Source: Glycomyces lechevalierae
Lineage (GTDB): Bacteria > Actinomycetota > Actinomycetes > Mycobacteriales > Micromonosporaceae
Assembly (NCBI RefSeq): GCF_027622945.1
Contig: NZ_JAPZVQ010000003.1
Coordinates: 129,626-193,625, forward strand
Direction: 5' to 3'
DNA length: 64,000 bases
The notes beneath the pieces were generated by a model. The model was not told where the DNA came from, did no database searches, and was given only the letters and a program-made list of their open reading frames with translations. Position 1 is the first letter of the stretch, and each line of letters begins with the position of its first letter. Shown here one piece after another: positions 29,145 to 37,951 of this stretch. The translations under genes and the position numbers were made by a program.

Positions 29145-29176
29145 TACCCGGGCACCGACACGTGCCGGCCCGGGTA
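29145..29176 (+). other. Hairpin between ectA and ectB
   Basis: Arms TACCCGGG (29145-29152) and CCCGGGTA (29169-29176), with inner GCAC/GTGC pairing. No T-run follows. Could stabilise or attenuate the mRNA between ectA and ectBCD. Confidence 0.45.
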
Positions 29177-29251
29177 TGCGCCCGGTGGACTCATCAAGCT
29201 GGGGAAGCCGGGAAGCGGAGAACAGCCAACCAGGCAGACCAAGAAGAGATC

Positions 29252-30541
29252 ATGCAGGTTTTCGAACAGGTCGAATCAGAAGTCCGCTCCTACTGCCGCA
29301 ACTGGCCCACGGTGTTCACCACCGCCAAGGGCAGCCGCATCGACGACGAGCAGGGAAGGTCGTACATCGACTTCTTCGCCGGTGCGGGTTCGCTCAACTA
29401 CGGGCACAACCACCCCGTGCTCAAGGAGGCCCTGCTGGCCTACCTCGCCGAGGACAACGTCGTCCACACCCTCGACACCTATTCCGGCGCCAAGCGCACC
29501 TTCCTGGAGACCTTCCGCGACGTCGTACTCGCGCCCAGGAACCTCGAGTACAAGGTCCAGTTCCCCGGCCCGGCCGGGAACAACGCCGTCGAGGCCGCGC
29601 TCAAGCTGGCGCGCAAGTACACCGGCCGCGAGACCGTCGTGTCCTTCACGAACGGCTTCCACGGCATGACCCTCGGGGCCCTCGCGGTCACCGGGAACTC
29701 GATGAAGCGCGGCGGCGCGGGCGTGCCGCTCAACAACGCCGCGACCATGCCCTACGACAACTACATGGACGGCCAGACGCCCGACTTCCTGTGGCTGCGC
29801 AGCCTTCTGGAGGACTCCGGCTCCGGCCTCGACCAGCCCGCGGCCGTCATCGTGGAGACCGTGCAGGGCGAGGGCGGCATCAACGTTGCCACGACCGAGT
29901 GGCTGCGCGGGCTCCAGGACGTGTGCCGCGAGCACGACATGCTGTTCATCGTCGACGACATCCAGATGGGCTGCGGCCGAACGGGACCGTTCTTCTCGTT
30001 CGAGCGCGCCGGGATCTACCCGGACATCGTGACGCTCTCGAAGTCCTTGTCCGGCATGGGCCTGCCGTTCGCGCTCACCCTCATGAAGCCGCACCTGGAC
30101 GTGTGGGAGCCGGGCGAGCACAACGGGACCTTCCGCGGGTTCGCGCCCGCGTTCGTCACCGCCACCGCCGCGCTCGAGACGTTCTGGCGCAACGACGACT
30201 TCACCGCCGGCGTCGACCGCGACGGCGCCTGGCTCGACGGCGAGCTCGCCGACATCGCCGCCAGCCACCCGGATCTCGGCATCACCACCCGCGGCCGGGG
30301 CCTCGCGCGCGGCATGGCGTTCGAGAACCCCGAGCACGCCGGCCAGGTCTGCCAGGAGGCCTTCGCGAACGGCCTGCTCATGGAGACCTCCGGCGCCGAG
30401 GACGAGGTCGTCAAGTTCCTCCCGCCGCTCACCACCCCCCGCGCCGACTTCGAGGAGGGCGTCGCCATCGTCCGCGAAGCCGTCGCAACGGTGGAGAAGG
30501 AGGTCGCCGCGAAGGCGGCGCCCGGAAAGGGCATCGCATGA
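29252..30541 (+). CDS. ectB: Diaminobutyrate-2-oxoglutarate aminotransferase
   Basis: 429-residue PLP class-III aminotransferase that converts aspartate semialdehyde to L-2,4-diaminobutyrate with glutamate as amino donor, the first ectoine step. Visible motifs: [32 protein letters not shown], the acidic [14 protein letters not shown], and the PLP-binding Lys in TLSKSLSG near residue 262. Length is normal. Start ATG at 29252 with AAGAAGAG upstream; overlaps ectC by four bases. Confidence 0.96.
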   Translation: MQVFEQVESEVRSYCRNWPTVFTTAKGSRIDDEQGRSYIDFFAGAGSLNYGHNHPVLKEALLAYLAEDNVVHTLDTYSGAKRTFLETFRDVVLAPRNLEYKVQFPGPAGNNAVEAALKLARKYTGRETVVSFTNGFHGMTLGALAVTGNSMKRGGAGVPLNNAATMPYDNYMDGQTPDFLWLRSLLEDSGSGLDQPAAVIVETVQGEGGINVATTEWLRGLQDVCREHDMLFIVDDIQMGCGRTGPFFSFERAGIYPDIVTLSKSLSGMGLPFALTLMKPHLDVWEPGEHNGTFRGFAPAFVTATAALETFWRNDDFTAGVDRDGAWLDGELADIAASHPDLGITTRGRGLARGMAFENPEHAGQVCQEAFANGLLMETSGAEDEVVKFLPPLTTPRADFEEGVAIVREAVATVEKEVAAKAAPGKGIA

Positions 30542-30951
30542 TCGTCCGCAGGCTCGAAGACCTCATCGGCACGGACGCCGATGTCGAAGGGCACGACCGC
30601 GACCAGGCCCGCGGCACGTGGCGCTCCCGGCGCCTCCTGCTCGCCCGCGACGGCGTCGGCTTCTCGCTGCACGACACGGTCCTGTTCGCCGGGACCTCCA
30701 CCACCATGCGGTACGCCAACCATGTGGAGGCCGTCTACGTCATCGAAGGGTCCGGCAAACTCCGCGACCACGAGACGGGCGACGTCCACGCCCTCACGCC
30801 GGGCACGATGTACCTGCTCAACGGGGGCGAGCGGCACACGCTCGACGTCGAGCGGGACCTGCGCTGCGTGTGCGTGTTCAACCCGCCGGTCACCGGCCGC
30901 GAGGTGCACGACGCCGACGGCACCTACCCCCTGCTCACCGAGGAAAGCTAG
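30538..30951 (+). CDS. ectC: Ectoine synthase
   Basis: 137-residue cupin that closes N-acetyldiaminobutyrate into ectoine by dehydration. Characteristic blocks: [58 protein letters not shown] and [14 protein letters not shown], supplying the metal-binding Glu/Tyr/His residues. The ATG overlaps the ectB stop (ATGA), so the two are translationally coupled. Confidence 0.96.
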   Translation: MIVRRLEDLIGTDADVEGHDRDQARGTWRSRRLLLARDGVGFSLHDTVLFAGTSTTMRYANHVEAVYVIEGSGKLRDHETGDVHALTPGTMYLLNGGERHTLDVERDLRCVCVFNPPVTGREVHDADGTYPLLTEES

Positions 30952-30999
30952 CCGATCGATGTGCCGCTTTCCTTGCGGCGCAGTGAGGAGCGAACGACA

Positions 31000-31887
31000 A
31001 TGCAGTCCACCGACCTCTACCCGACGAGGCGCTTCAGGGAACCGCGCCTGGTCTACCGCACCGAGGACCCCGCCGTATGGGGCCGTCCCGGCGACGGGCC
31101 TTTGAGCGAGAACCAGCTCGGCGCGCACGAACTGGACGGCTTCACCGCCATCGAGCAGCTGCTCGAACCGGGCGAGCTCGCCGCGGCCCAGACCGAACTC
31201 AACCACATCCTGCAGGACCCGGCGCTGGACGGCGACGAGCGCGTCATCCGCGAGCGCAGCACCGACGAGATCCGCTCGGTCTTCGACGTGCACCGGCTCT
31301 CGCCGCACTTCGCCGAGCTCATCCGCGACGAGCGGATCGCCGGGATCGCCCGCCAGATCCTGGGCTCGGACGTGTACGTGCACCAGAGCCGCGTCAACTA
31401 CAAGCCCGGTTTCGGCGGCGCGCCGTTCGAATGGCACTCGGACTTCGAGACCTGGCACGCCGAGGACGGCATGCCGCGCATGCGCGCGGTGAGCCTCTCC
31501 TTGGCGCTGACCGAGAACTACCACTTCAACGGTTCGCTGATGATCATGCCGGGCTCGCATCAGACGTTCGTCTCGTGCGTCGGCGAGACCCCCGAGGACA
31601 ACCACAAGGCCTCGCTGGTGAAGCAGGAGATCGGCACGCCCGACCACGATTCGCTGCGGATGCTCGCGGACAAGCACGGCATCCACCAGTTCACCGGGCC
31701 CGCCGGCTCGGCGATCTGGTTCGACTCGAACTGCATGCACGGCTCGAACGGGAACATCACGCCGTTCCCGCGCTCGAACCTGTTCATCGTGTTCAACAGT
31801 GTCGAGAACTCGCTGCAGGCGCCGTTCGCGGCTGAGAAGCACCGCCCGGAGTACCTCGGCTCGCGGGATTGGACCGTGGTGAACTAG
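31000..31887 (+). CDS. ectD: Ectoine 5-hydroxylase
   Basis: 295-residue non-heme Fe(II)/2-oxoglutarate dioxygenase that turns ectoine into 5-hydroxyectoine. The EctD signature FEWHSDFETWHAEDGMP holds the iron ligands His146 and Asp148; the third, His247, is in CMHGSNGN. QSRVNYKPGFGG is also typical. Its presence means the strain should make hydroxyectoine, often linked to heat and desiccation protection. A GAGGAG ribosome-binding site lies ten bases before the ATG at 31000, 48 bases after ectC. Confidence 0.95.
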   Translation: MQSTDLYPTRRFREPRLVYRTEDPAVWGRPGDGPLSENQLGAHELDGFTAIEQLLEPGELAAAQTELNHILQDPALDGDERVIRERSTDEIRSVFDVHRLSPHFAELIRDERIAGIARQILGSDVYVHQSRVNYKPGFGGAPFEWHSDFETWHAEDGMPRMRAVSLSLALTENYHFNGSLMIMPGSHQTFVSCVGETPEDNHKASLVKQEIGTPDHDSLRMLADKHGIHQFTGPAGSAIWFDSNCMHGSNGNITPFPRSNLFIVFNSVENSLQAPFAAEKHRPEYLGSRDWTVVN

Positions 31888-32070
31888 GCGGCCCCGGCCG
31901 CCGCGACGGGGGAAGGCGCGGGGCCCCCGCGAAGGTGCGGGCGCCCGCCGCGGGGGGGGGGAACGGGGGCCCGTCGCGCCGCCCCCCCCCGGGCGCGCGG
32001 ACGGCGCGCGCCCCCCCCCACCCCCCCCCCCCCCCCGCCTCGCCGTTGCTCAAGGGGGACAAGGGGTTCC
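31888..32070. repeat. G/C homopolymer tract after ectD
   Basis: Low-complexity DNA with runs of about ten G and C9, C9 and about 16 C separated by single bases. The G- and C-runs can pair into a large hairpin, so it may act as the ectABCD terminator, shared with the convergent gene. Such runs are also prone to sequencing and assembly error. Confidence 0.6.
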
Positions 32071-32074
32071 GTGC

Positions 32075-33670
32075 CTACCCGGCCGGGATGGCCGGGACCG
32101 CCTCCTCGTCGTACTCGGGCGCGGGCATCGCGCTCAGGATCCCGGCGAGCATGTCGGCGTCGATCGGCGTGTCGTCGGCCCAGGAGACCCAGACGCTCGC
32201 GGCCCAGCCGTCCGGGTGGAACATGGTGAGCTCGAGCGTGTGGTCGGTGTACGCCTCCCAATCCTCGCCCGCCTGCGGCTCGTACGTCGTGGTCTCCTCC
32301 TCGGCGGCCCAGGACGTGCCGTCCGGGTCCTCCCAGGCGGTGCACGTGGCCGTCTCGGTGCAGCCCGCGAGGTACGGGCCCCGGTCGAGGAACTGGTTGA
32401 TCCCGGGCAGCCACCCGCCCGGCAGGTAGTAGCGGAGCTCGAAGTTCACGGGGCCGGTCGACTCGTCGATCGTGGTCTCGAACGGGAGCGTCCCGTACCC
32501 GTGGTAGCTGCGCGTGGTGACGAGCCCGCGGCCGTTGATGCCCAGCGTGCGGGCCGAGCCGGACTCGAGGGAGGCCTCCGGGTACAGGTCCCGGAGGGCG
32601 GCGTTCGCGGCGTCGATCGTCGCGCCGGCGTCCTGCGCGGCCCGCTCGGTGTACTCCCAGTCGCCGTCGTCGACCCAGCCGACCGGGACCTCCATGAGCT
32701 CGTCGACCTCGGTCAGCGTGCTCGTGTCGAACTCGTACTGCGGCATCGAGACCGCCGCGTCGGTGAGGGCCTGCAGGTCGACCGGGTGCGGGGTGCCGCC
32801 GTCGCAGTCGACGTCCCACGAGAGCCGCAGGCCGGTGCCGTTGGGGTAGACCACGGCGATGTCGTAGGCGCAGCCGTGGTCGGCGACCATGAGCGTGCGG
32901 CCGTCGCCGATGTCGGAGGTCGTGAACTCGGGGGCCGCCTCGGTGTAGTACGGGCCGTCGCTGATCAGGTGCTGGGGGAAGAGCTGGTCGGTGACGGGAC
33001 CGGGCTCGGCGGTCCAGCCCCCCGGCCACAGCACTTCGAGGCTGAAGGTGGTCCGGAGGCCGTCCCCGACCTCTTCGCTCTCGCCGCCGGCGTAGCTGCG
33101 CAGGTAGGTCTGGCCGTAGTTGCCGGGCCGCTGGAGCGGGTTGACGTGGAGGCCGGTCTCGAGATCATCGCAGCCCTCGACGGGCTGGCCCGACTCGTCG
33201 GCGAATTCGCATTCGCCGGTGTCGAACGTGTTCACCGGGTCCTCCCAGATGCCGGCGTCGGCCAGCAGCTGGCCGAAGGCCGTGGCGGCGTCGGCGCCGA
33301 TGGTCTCGGCCTCCTGCGGCGCGACGATCGCATTGGTCATAGGGTCGACCGTGTACTCCCACGCGTAGTCGTAGGGGTAGCCCGCCATCTCCGGATCCTC
33401 GACGGCCTCCTCGAAGGTCTCCTCGGCGGGTGGCTGGGCGTCGTCGGACGGGTCGCGATCGCCGCCCGGGAGCCCGATCACGGTCAGGGCGAGCAGGCCG
33501 GCGACCGCGGCGACGCCGGTGGACGCGGCACCGCCGAGGACGGCGCGGCGGCGGAGTCGGGCGCGGTAGCCGTCGCGGACGATGCGGTCGAGGTCGAGAT
33601 CGGATGGGGGAGGCGGGGTTTCGGGCAGGGCGGTGCGGAACATCGCGCCCGGGTCGTCATGCAGGTTCAT
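32075..33670 (-). CDS. Single-pass membrane protein beside the sigma factor, possible anti-sigma partner
   Basis: 531 residues. A cytosolic 40-residue head (SDLDLDRIVRDGYRARLRRR) is followed by one span (AVLGGAASTGVAAVAGLLALTVIGL) and a 450-residue acidic extracytoplasmic part rich in Trp, Tyr, Thr and Glu, with repeated WEYT and PGGW-type segments. Its place 18 bases after a sigma-factor gene and its topology suggest an anti-sigma-like sensor, as in other SigE-family pairs, though no zinc anti-sigma motif is present. Alternatively a surface lipocalin-like protein. Starts at the ATG at 33670. Confidence 0.7.
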   Translation of the reverse strand: MNLHDDPGAMFRTALPETPPPPSDLDLDRIVRDGYRARLRRRAVLGGAASTGVAAVAGLLALTVIGLPGGDRDPSDDAQPPAEETFEEAVEDPEMAGYPYDYAWEYTVDPMTNAIVAPQEAETIGADAATAFGQLLADAGIWEDPVNTFDTGECEFADESGQPVEGCDDLETGLHVNPLQRPGNYGQTYLRSYAGGESEEVGDGLRTTFSLEVLWPGGWTAEPGPVTDQLFPQHLISDGPYYTEAAPEFTTSDIGDGRTLMVADHGCAYDIAVVYPNGTGLRLSWDVDCDGGTPHPVDLQALTDAAVSMPQYEFDTSTLTEVDELMEVPVGWVDDGDWEYTERAAQDAGATIDAANAALRDLYPEASLESGSARTLGINGRGLVTTRSYHGYGTLPFETTIDESTGPVNFELRYYLPGGWLPGINQFLDRGPYLAGCTETATCTAWEDPDGTSWAAEEETTTYEPQAGEDWEAYTDHTLELTMFHPDGWAASVWVSWADDTPIDADMLAGILSAMPAPEYDEEAVPAIPAG

Positions 33671-33688
33671 CGCTATTCGCTTTCTTCG

Positions 33689-34201
33689 CTACGCCCGGGC
33701 CAGGACGGGGGAGTCGTGAAGGAGCTCCTTGAGTTTGCGCAAGCCCTTGGCGGACTGGCTCTTCACGGTTCCCGTCGAACAGCTCATGGCGTTCGCGGTC
33801 TCATCGACGGACAGTTGCTCCCAGTACCGGAGCACGAGCGTCGCGCGTTGCCTGGCGGGCAGCAGGTTCAACGCCGCCACCAGTTCCAGCCGCACATCTA
33901 CAGCCTCTTGTGGACGGTCGAGTTCTTGAACGGGCAGTTCGGAACTGACCCGCTCGCGGCGGACCCAGGCGAGGCGTCGATGGGAGATGTACACGTTGGT
34001 GACGATCTTGCGGACGTACGCCGGAGCGCCGCCCGGTTCGACCCGCCGCCAGGCCGCGAACATCTTCGTCAGCGCCTTCTGCACGATGTCGTCGGCCTCG
34101 TACCAGTCCCCGCAGAGCAGGTACGCGTACCTGCGCAGGCTGTCGCGCTGGGCGATGGCGAAGGAACGGAACTCGGCCTCTTGCTGCTCCTTGGTTGTCA
34201 C
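33689..34201 (-). CDS. SigE-family (ECF-type) RNA polymerase sigma factor
   Basis: 170 residues with sigma region 2 (FRSFAIAQRDSLRRYAYLLCGDWYEADDIVQKALTKMF) and region 4 (ALNLLPARQRATLVLRYWEQLSVDETANAM, GTVKSQSAKGLRKLKEL). No SnoaL-like extension. This small group is common in actinobacteria and usually answers to envelope signals. The GTG at 34201 follows AAGAGGC; the frame upstream lacks sigma features. Forms a two-gene unit with the membrane protein downstream. Confidence 0.88.
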   Translation of the reverse strand: MTTKEQQEAEFRSFAIAQRDSLRRYAYLLCGDWYEADDIVQKALTKMFAAWRRVEPGGAPAYVRKIVTNVYISHRRLAWVRRERVSSELPVQELDRPQEAVDVRLELVAALNLLPARQRATLVLRYWEQLSVDETANAMSCSTGTVKSQSAKGLRKLKELLHDSPVLARA

Positions 34202-34476
34202 GGGGCCTCTTTCAGATGACGGGTAGGGGCGGGCCCGCGCCGGGTGCGGTGGATGCGGCGGGGCCTGCTCGCTCAATACGCGGGAGCCGCGGGCCCGGTT
34301 GCCCTCCATCGCGAAGATTTTCGCCTCACGCCCCGATCGCCCGCCGCCGCGAACCCCGTCCTCTGCGCCCTTTCCTCCATGTTGTCTCCATCACGGGAAC
34401 CCGTTTGTAGGGGCGCGGGCGCATCCGGTACAGTTACATCCCGTCGGCGCAGCAAGCTTCGAAGCGTCAACACCAT

Positions 34477-34551
34477 TGGGGTATGGTGTAATTGGCAACA
34501 CGGCTGATTCTGGTTCAGTTGTTCTTGGTTCGAGTCCAGGTACCCCAGCCA
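34477..34551 (+). tRNA. tRNA-Gln (CTG anticodon)
   Basis: Complete cloverleaf: acceptor TGGGGTA (34477-34483) pairs with TACCCCA (34541-34547), anticodon CTG at 34510-34512, TTC-containing T arm GGTTCGAGTCC, discriminator G at 34548 and an encoded CCA at 34549-34551. Reads CAG codons. Confidence 0.96.
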
Positions 34552-34566
34552 ACATCTTTCTTTTGC

Positions 34567-34602
34567 GAACACCAGGCCGACCGGCCTGGTGTTCTTTTGT
34601 TT
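34567..34602 (+). terminator. Terminator of tRNA-Gln
   Basis: Perfect 12-bp stem (34567-34578 with 34583-34594), loop GACC, followed by TTTTGTTT. One of few classic rho-independent terminators with a T-run in the window. Confidence 0.93.
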
Positions 34603-34633
34603 CTGCTCCTCGGAAGGATCGCGGGCGCTTGGT

Positions 34634-35281
34634 CTAGGGCGAGCTCATGCCGGTGGCGCGCAAGGTCAGGTTGAGGCGGCCGGTGAGGCCGAGCCGTCGG
34701 GGGGCGGTGCCGGGGAGGATTCGCGGTACGCCGTGGAACGCGAAGCGCGAAGCGCCGCCGAACACGAACAGGTCCCCGCTGTGCAGTTCCAGGTCGGTGT
34801 AGGGCCGCGAGCGCGATTCGGTGTTTCCGAAGCGGAAGACGCAGGTGTCGCCCAGGCTGAGCGATATGACCGGGGCCTTCGACAGCTCGTCCTTGTCCTG
34901 GTGCATGCCCATGTGCGCCTTGGCGTCGTAGAAGTTGAGCAGCGCCATGTCGTATCCGAGGCTGTTCTCCTGGCTGAAGGCATCGGCGATCGCCCTTTGG
35001 GCGAGCTCGTCGAGCTCGGGCGGGAACGGCTTCACCGGTGAGCCGTCGTCGGCGGTCTTCGAGAAGTGGTACGGGCGCCAGTGCCAGCCGAGCGCCACCA
35101 TCTTGGCTGACATGACGCCGCCGCCCGGAGTGCGCACGGTGCGCATGCCGGCCGGGTGCCGGGCCCATTCGCGGCATGCCGCGACCAGCTCCCGCTGCCG
35201 CTGCTCGTCGAGCCAGTCCGGCAGCAGCACCGCACCCGGAGCGACCTCGGTACGGTCCCTTGGGAACAGCTCGCCGTCCAT
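34634..35281 (-). CDS. alkB: AlkB-type 2-oxoglutarate/Fe(II) dioxygenase
   Basis: 215-residue enzyme that repairs 1-methyladenine and 3-methylcytosine in DNA/RNA by oxidative demethylation. Iron ligands His127 and Asp129 in GMHQDKDE and His183 in FHGVPR are in place, and the 2-oxoglutarate Arg pair lies in RLNLTLR (202-208). LGWHWRPYHFS matches the nucleotide-recognition lid. Length equals E. coli AlkB. Single gene with no ada or other adaptive-response genes nearby. Start is the ATG at 35281. Confidence 0.93.
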   Translation of the reverse strand: MDGELFPRDRTEVAPGAVLLPDWLDEQRQRELVAACREWARHPAGMRTVRTPGGGVMSAKMVALGWHWRPYHFSKTADDGSPVKPFPPELDELAQRAIADAFSQENSLGYDMALLNFYDAKAHMGMHQDKDELSKAPVISLSLGDTCVFRFGNTESRSRPYTDLELHSGDLFVFGGASRFAFHGVPRILPGTAPRRLGLTGRLNLTLRATGMSSP

Positions 35282-35338
35282 GCCTCCGAGCCTAACCGGG
35301 GACACCGACATTGCCGGCGAACGAGGCGAAAGGCCGGT

Positions 35339-35818
35339 TCACCGAGGCGCTGCGTCGCCGTCGGCCGCCGGATCGCCCTTCTTCAGGGACAGGATCATGC
35401 TCTGGAGGATGCCGAAAGCGGCCGACTGCTCGGTCTCGGTCATGCCGGCCAGCATTCTGGTCTCGACGGACCGGACCGCTGCGCTCGCCTGCTCGAGGCT
35501 GCGACGACCGCGAGGCGTCAGCCGCGTGGGGAGCGCCTTCCCGGCGGGCGGCTTCGCGGGCCTGGTCACGTAGCCCTCCCGTTCCAGGTTTTGGAGCAGC
35601 ACGTTCATCGTCTGGCGCGTCACGAACGCGCCCCGTGCGAGCTCGGAGTTCGACAGGCCGGGCCGCTGGGCCAGGAGTTCGAGGCACGAGTAGTGCGTGA
35701 CGCTCATGCCGAGCGGACGCAGCACCTCCTCCATGGCCACCCGGAGGGCGCTCGACGCCTCTTTGAGCAGGTAGCCCAGTGACGTCTCCAAATCGATACC
35801 GACACCGTCTCGACTCAT
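35339..35818 (-). CDS. MarR family regulator
   Basis: 159-residue winged-helix repressor: MSVTHYSCLELLAQRPGLSNSELARGAFVTRQTMNVLLQNLEREGYVTR, with wing RPAKPPAGKALPTRLTPRG. No sensing cysteine is obvious. It is divergent from a VOC-family gene, and two matching palindromes, one covering its own start codon, strongly suggest autoregulation and control of that neighbour. Confidence 0.9.
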   Translation of the reverse strand: MSRDGVGIDLETSLGYLLKEASSALRVAMEEVLRPLGMSVTHYSCLELLAQRPGLSNSELARGAFVTRQTMNVLLQNLEREGYVTRPAKPPAGKALPTRLTPRGRRSLEQASAAVRSVETRMLAGMTETEQSAAFGILQSMILSLKKGDPAADGDAAPR

Positions 35819-35864
35819 GTCAGTATTCTGACATACACTGGCTCGTGTCAGATAACTGACACGA
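35817..35864. promoter_or_regulatory. Twin MarR operators and VOC-gene promoter
   Basis: Two inverted repeats share the core TGTCAG-N4-CTGACA: 35817-35834 (arms ATGTCAG/CTGACAT) and 35843-35864 (nine-bp arms TCGTGTCAG/CTGACACGA). Centres are 28 bp apart. CTGACA (35828-35833) and GATAAC (35851-35856), spaced 17, form a + strand promoter lying inside both sites. Confidence 0.8.
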
Positions 35865-35880
35865 ACAGAAGGAGCACCAC

Positions 35881-36249
35881 ATGCCCGTCACCGGCCCCGA
35901 CTTCGTTTCGCTCCAAGCGCGAGACCTCGACGCCTCGCAGGCGTTCTATGAGCGATACCTCGGCCTCGTCCGCTCGCCCGCCGGGCCTCCGCATGCCGTC
36001 GTCTTCGAGACCGAGCCGATCGCGTTCGCGATCCGCGACCTCGTTCCGGGCACCGACCTCGATGTCGCTGCCCAGCCCGGCATCGGTACCGCGATCTGGC
36101 TCCACGCCACCGACGTCCAGGCCATCCACGATGCCCTCGTCGCCGACGGCCACACCGTCGTGGCCGCGCCGATCGACGGCCCCTTCGGCCGGACGTTCAC
36201 CTTCGCCGACCCGGACGGCTACCGAATCACCCTCCACGACCGCGCCTGA
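35881..36249 (+). CDS. VOC (glyoxalase/bleomycin-resistance) family protein
   Basis: 122-residue protein with two beta-alpha-beta-beta-beta repeats: FVSLQARDLDASQAFYERYLGLV and WLHATDVQAIHDALVADGHTV, ending FTFADPDGYRITLHD. A metal-binding Glu/His set typical of glyoxalase I is incomplete, so it may bind and sequester a small molecule. Regulation by the neighbouring MarR protein suggests stress or xenobiotic response. The ATG at 35881 has AGAAGGAG upstream. Confidence 0.88.
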   Translation: MPVTGPDFVSLQARDLDASQAFYERYLGLVRSPAGPPHAVVFETEPIAFAIRDLVPGTDLDVAAQPGIGTAIWLHATDVQAIHDALVADGHTVVAAPIDGPFGRTFTFADPDGYRITLHDRA

Positions 36250-36364
36250 CACCGCAGGCGACCACGACGGCTCCGGCCGCGCGAGCGTGGCCGGAGCCGT
36301 CAGTCGGCCGTTGCCATCGGCGTCGAGGGAGCCGGCGGGTTTCGTGAATCCCGCCGCCCTCGCT

Positions 36365-37951
36365 TCAGACCACTTCGAGGTTGGCCATCATGCCCATGTC
36401 CTCGTGCTCCGCGTTGTGGCAGTGGAAGAGGTAGCGGCCTCGGTAGCCGTCGAAGCGGGTGATGATCTCGGCGGATTCGCCGGGGCGGAGGGCGATGGTG
36501 TCCTTGAGGCCGGCGTCGTGGGAGTGGGGGCCGGCGTTGCCGCGGGAGAGGATGCGGAAGCCGACGAGGTGGAGGTGGACGGGATGGTGGACGTCGGCGA
36601 TGAGGCGCCAGACCTCGGTGTCGCCGAGGCGGGCGGTGACGTCGGTGCGGTTGGGGTCGAAGGGGAGGCCGTCGATGAGCCAGCCGTGGCGGCCGTCGTC
36701 CATGCGGCCGGCGCGGAAGGCGATGTCGCGGGTGACGGCGGCGTCGGCGCGGTCCCAGGAGGGGAGGTCGTCCGCCAAGGTCTCGGGGATCGGCATGGCC
36801 TCGCCTGCGCGGACCACGTGGAACGCCATGACATCCGCGGTGCGGTCGGTACCGAGGCGGTTCGCCAGGCGGACCTTCGTGCCGACCGGGAGGCGGCTGA
36901 AGTCGATCAGCAGGTCGTAGCGCTCCGCTGGGGCGATCGGGAGGGTGTCGTGGCGGACCGGGGCTTCGAGGAGGCCCTGGTCCGCTCCGATCTGTGTGAG
37001 CGGGAGGCGCTCGCCGGAATCGGCGACGGCCTCGAGCTCGTAGTGCCTCGCGTTGGAGGCGTTGAGGATACGGAGGCGGTAGAGGCCGGAGTCGACCTCG
37101 TGCACGGGCCAGGGGGCGCCGTTCACGAGGACGACGTCGCCGAGGACGCCAGCGAGGTAGGGCTCTTCGACGCCCATCTCGCCGGTCAGGGTCGGGTCGA
37201 GCGACGGGTAGGCGAGCTGCCCGTCCGCGTCGAAGGCGCGGTCGGCGATCATCAGCGGGATCTCGCGGTCGCCGCGCGGCAGGTCGAGGGCGTCCTCGAC
37301 CTCGTCGCGCACGAAGTGCAGGCCCGCGAGGCCGCGCCAGATCGCCGGGGCCGTGAAGTCCATGCGGTGGTCGTGGTACCAGAGCATGGTGGCGCGCTGG
37401 TCGAGCGGGAAGCCGTAGTCGCGCTGGACGTTCGTCACGACGGCGAGGTCGTCGGTCATCGAGTGGCCGCCGTGCCCGTGCGCGGCGGTCTCGGCCCAGC
37501 CTTCGGGGAGCACGAGGTCGGTCGGGTAGCCGTCCGAGGAGGCCGGAGTGCGGCCGCCGTGGAGGTGCACGACCGTGGGGACCGGCAGCTCGTTGCGGTG
37601 CGAGACGGTGACGTGGCGGCCGCGCCGCGATTCGATGGTGGGGCCCGGGAACGTGCCGTTGTACGTCCAGAGCCGGGTCTGATAGCCGGGGATGATCTCC
37701 GCTTCGGTCTCGATCTGGACCATCTCGTACCGGTCGCCATCGTCGCCGGAGGAGACGGGTTCCGCCACCGCAGGGATCGGCAGCGGGATCGAGAACGCTT
37801 GGGGCAGCGGCACTTCGCTCACGAGCTGGTCGCCGGTCTCGGCGGGGCGGCGGGCCCAGGCGGCCGAGAGGGCGATGCCGCCGGCGGCGACGGCGCCGAT
37901 GCCCGCGCCGATGCCGAACAGGCGGCGCCGGGAGACGTTGAGGTCAGCCAT
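36365..37951 (-). CDS. Tat-exported multicopper oxidase
   Basis: 528 residues. A twin-arginine signal (SRRRLFGIGAG) precedes three cupredoxin domains. All copper sites are readable: HLHG, WYHDH, HPVHLHL and HCHNAEHEDMGMM with the type-1 Cys and axial Met. The layout matches phenoxazinone synthase/bilirubin oxidase/CotA-like laccases, so it should oxidise phenolics or metals outside the cytoplasm and reduce O2 to water. The gene overlaps the upstream membrane-protein gene by eight bases. Copper resistance is an alternative role; no Met-rich loop is present. Confidence 0.92.
   Translation of the reverse strand: MADLNVSRRRLFGIGAGIGAVAAGGIALSAAWARRPAETGDQLVSEVPLPQAFSIPLPIPAVAEPVSSGDDGDRYEMVQIETEAEIIPGYQTRLWTYNGTFPGPTIESRRGRHVTVSHRNELPVPTVVHLHGGRTPASSDGYPTDLVLPEGWAETAAHGHGGHSMTDDLAVVTNVQRDYGFPLDQRATMLWYHDHRMDFTAPAIWRGLAGLHFVRDEVEDALDLPRGDREIPLMIADRAFDADGQLAYPSLDPTLTGEMGVEEPYLAGVLGDVVLVNGAPWPVHEVDSGLYRLRILNASNARHYELEAVADSGERLPLTQIGADQGLLEAPVRHDTLPIAPAERYDLLIDFSRLPVGTKVRLANRLGTDRTADVMAFHVVRAGEAMPIPETLADDLPSWDRADAAVTRDIAFRAGRMDDGRHGWLIDGLPFDPNRTDVTARLGDTEVWRLIADVHHPVHLHLVGFRILSRGNAGPHSHDAGLKDTIALRPGESAEIITRFDGYRGRYLFHCHNAEHEDMGMMANLEVV

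Noticed and set aside
34477-34551. tRNA-Gln as an integration site of a mobile element
   Set aside because: No integrase, duplicate tRNA end or composition shift on either side.
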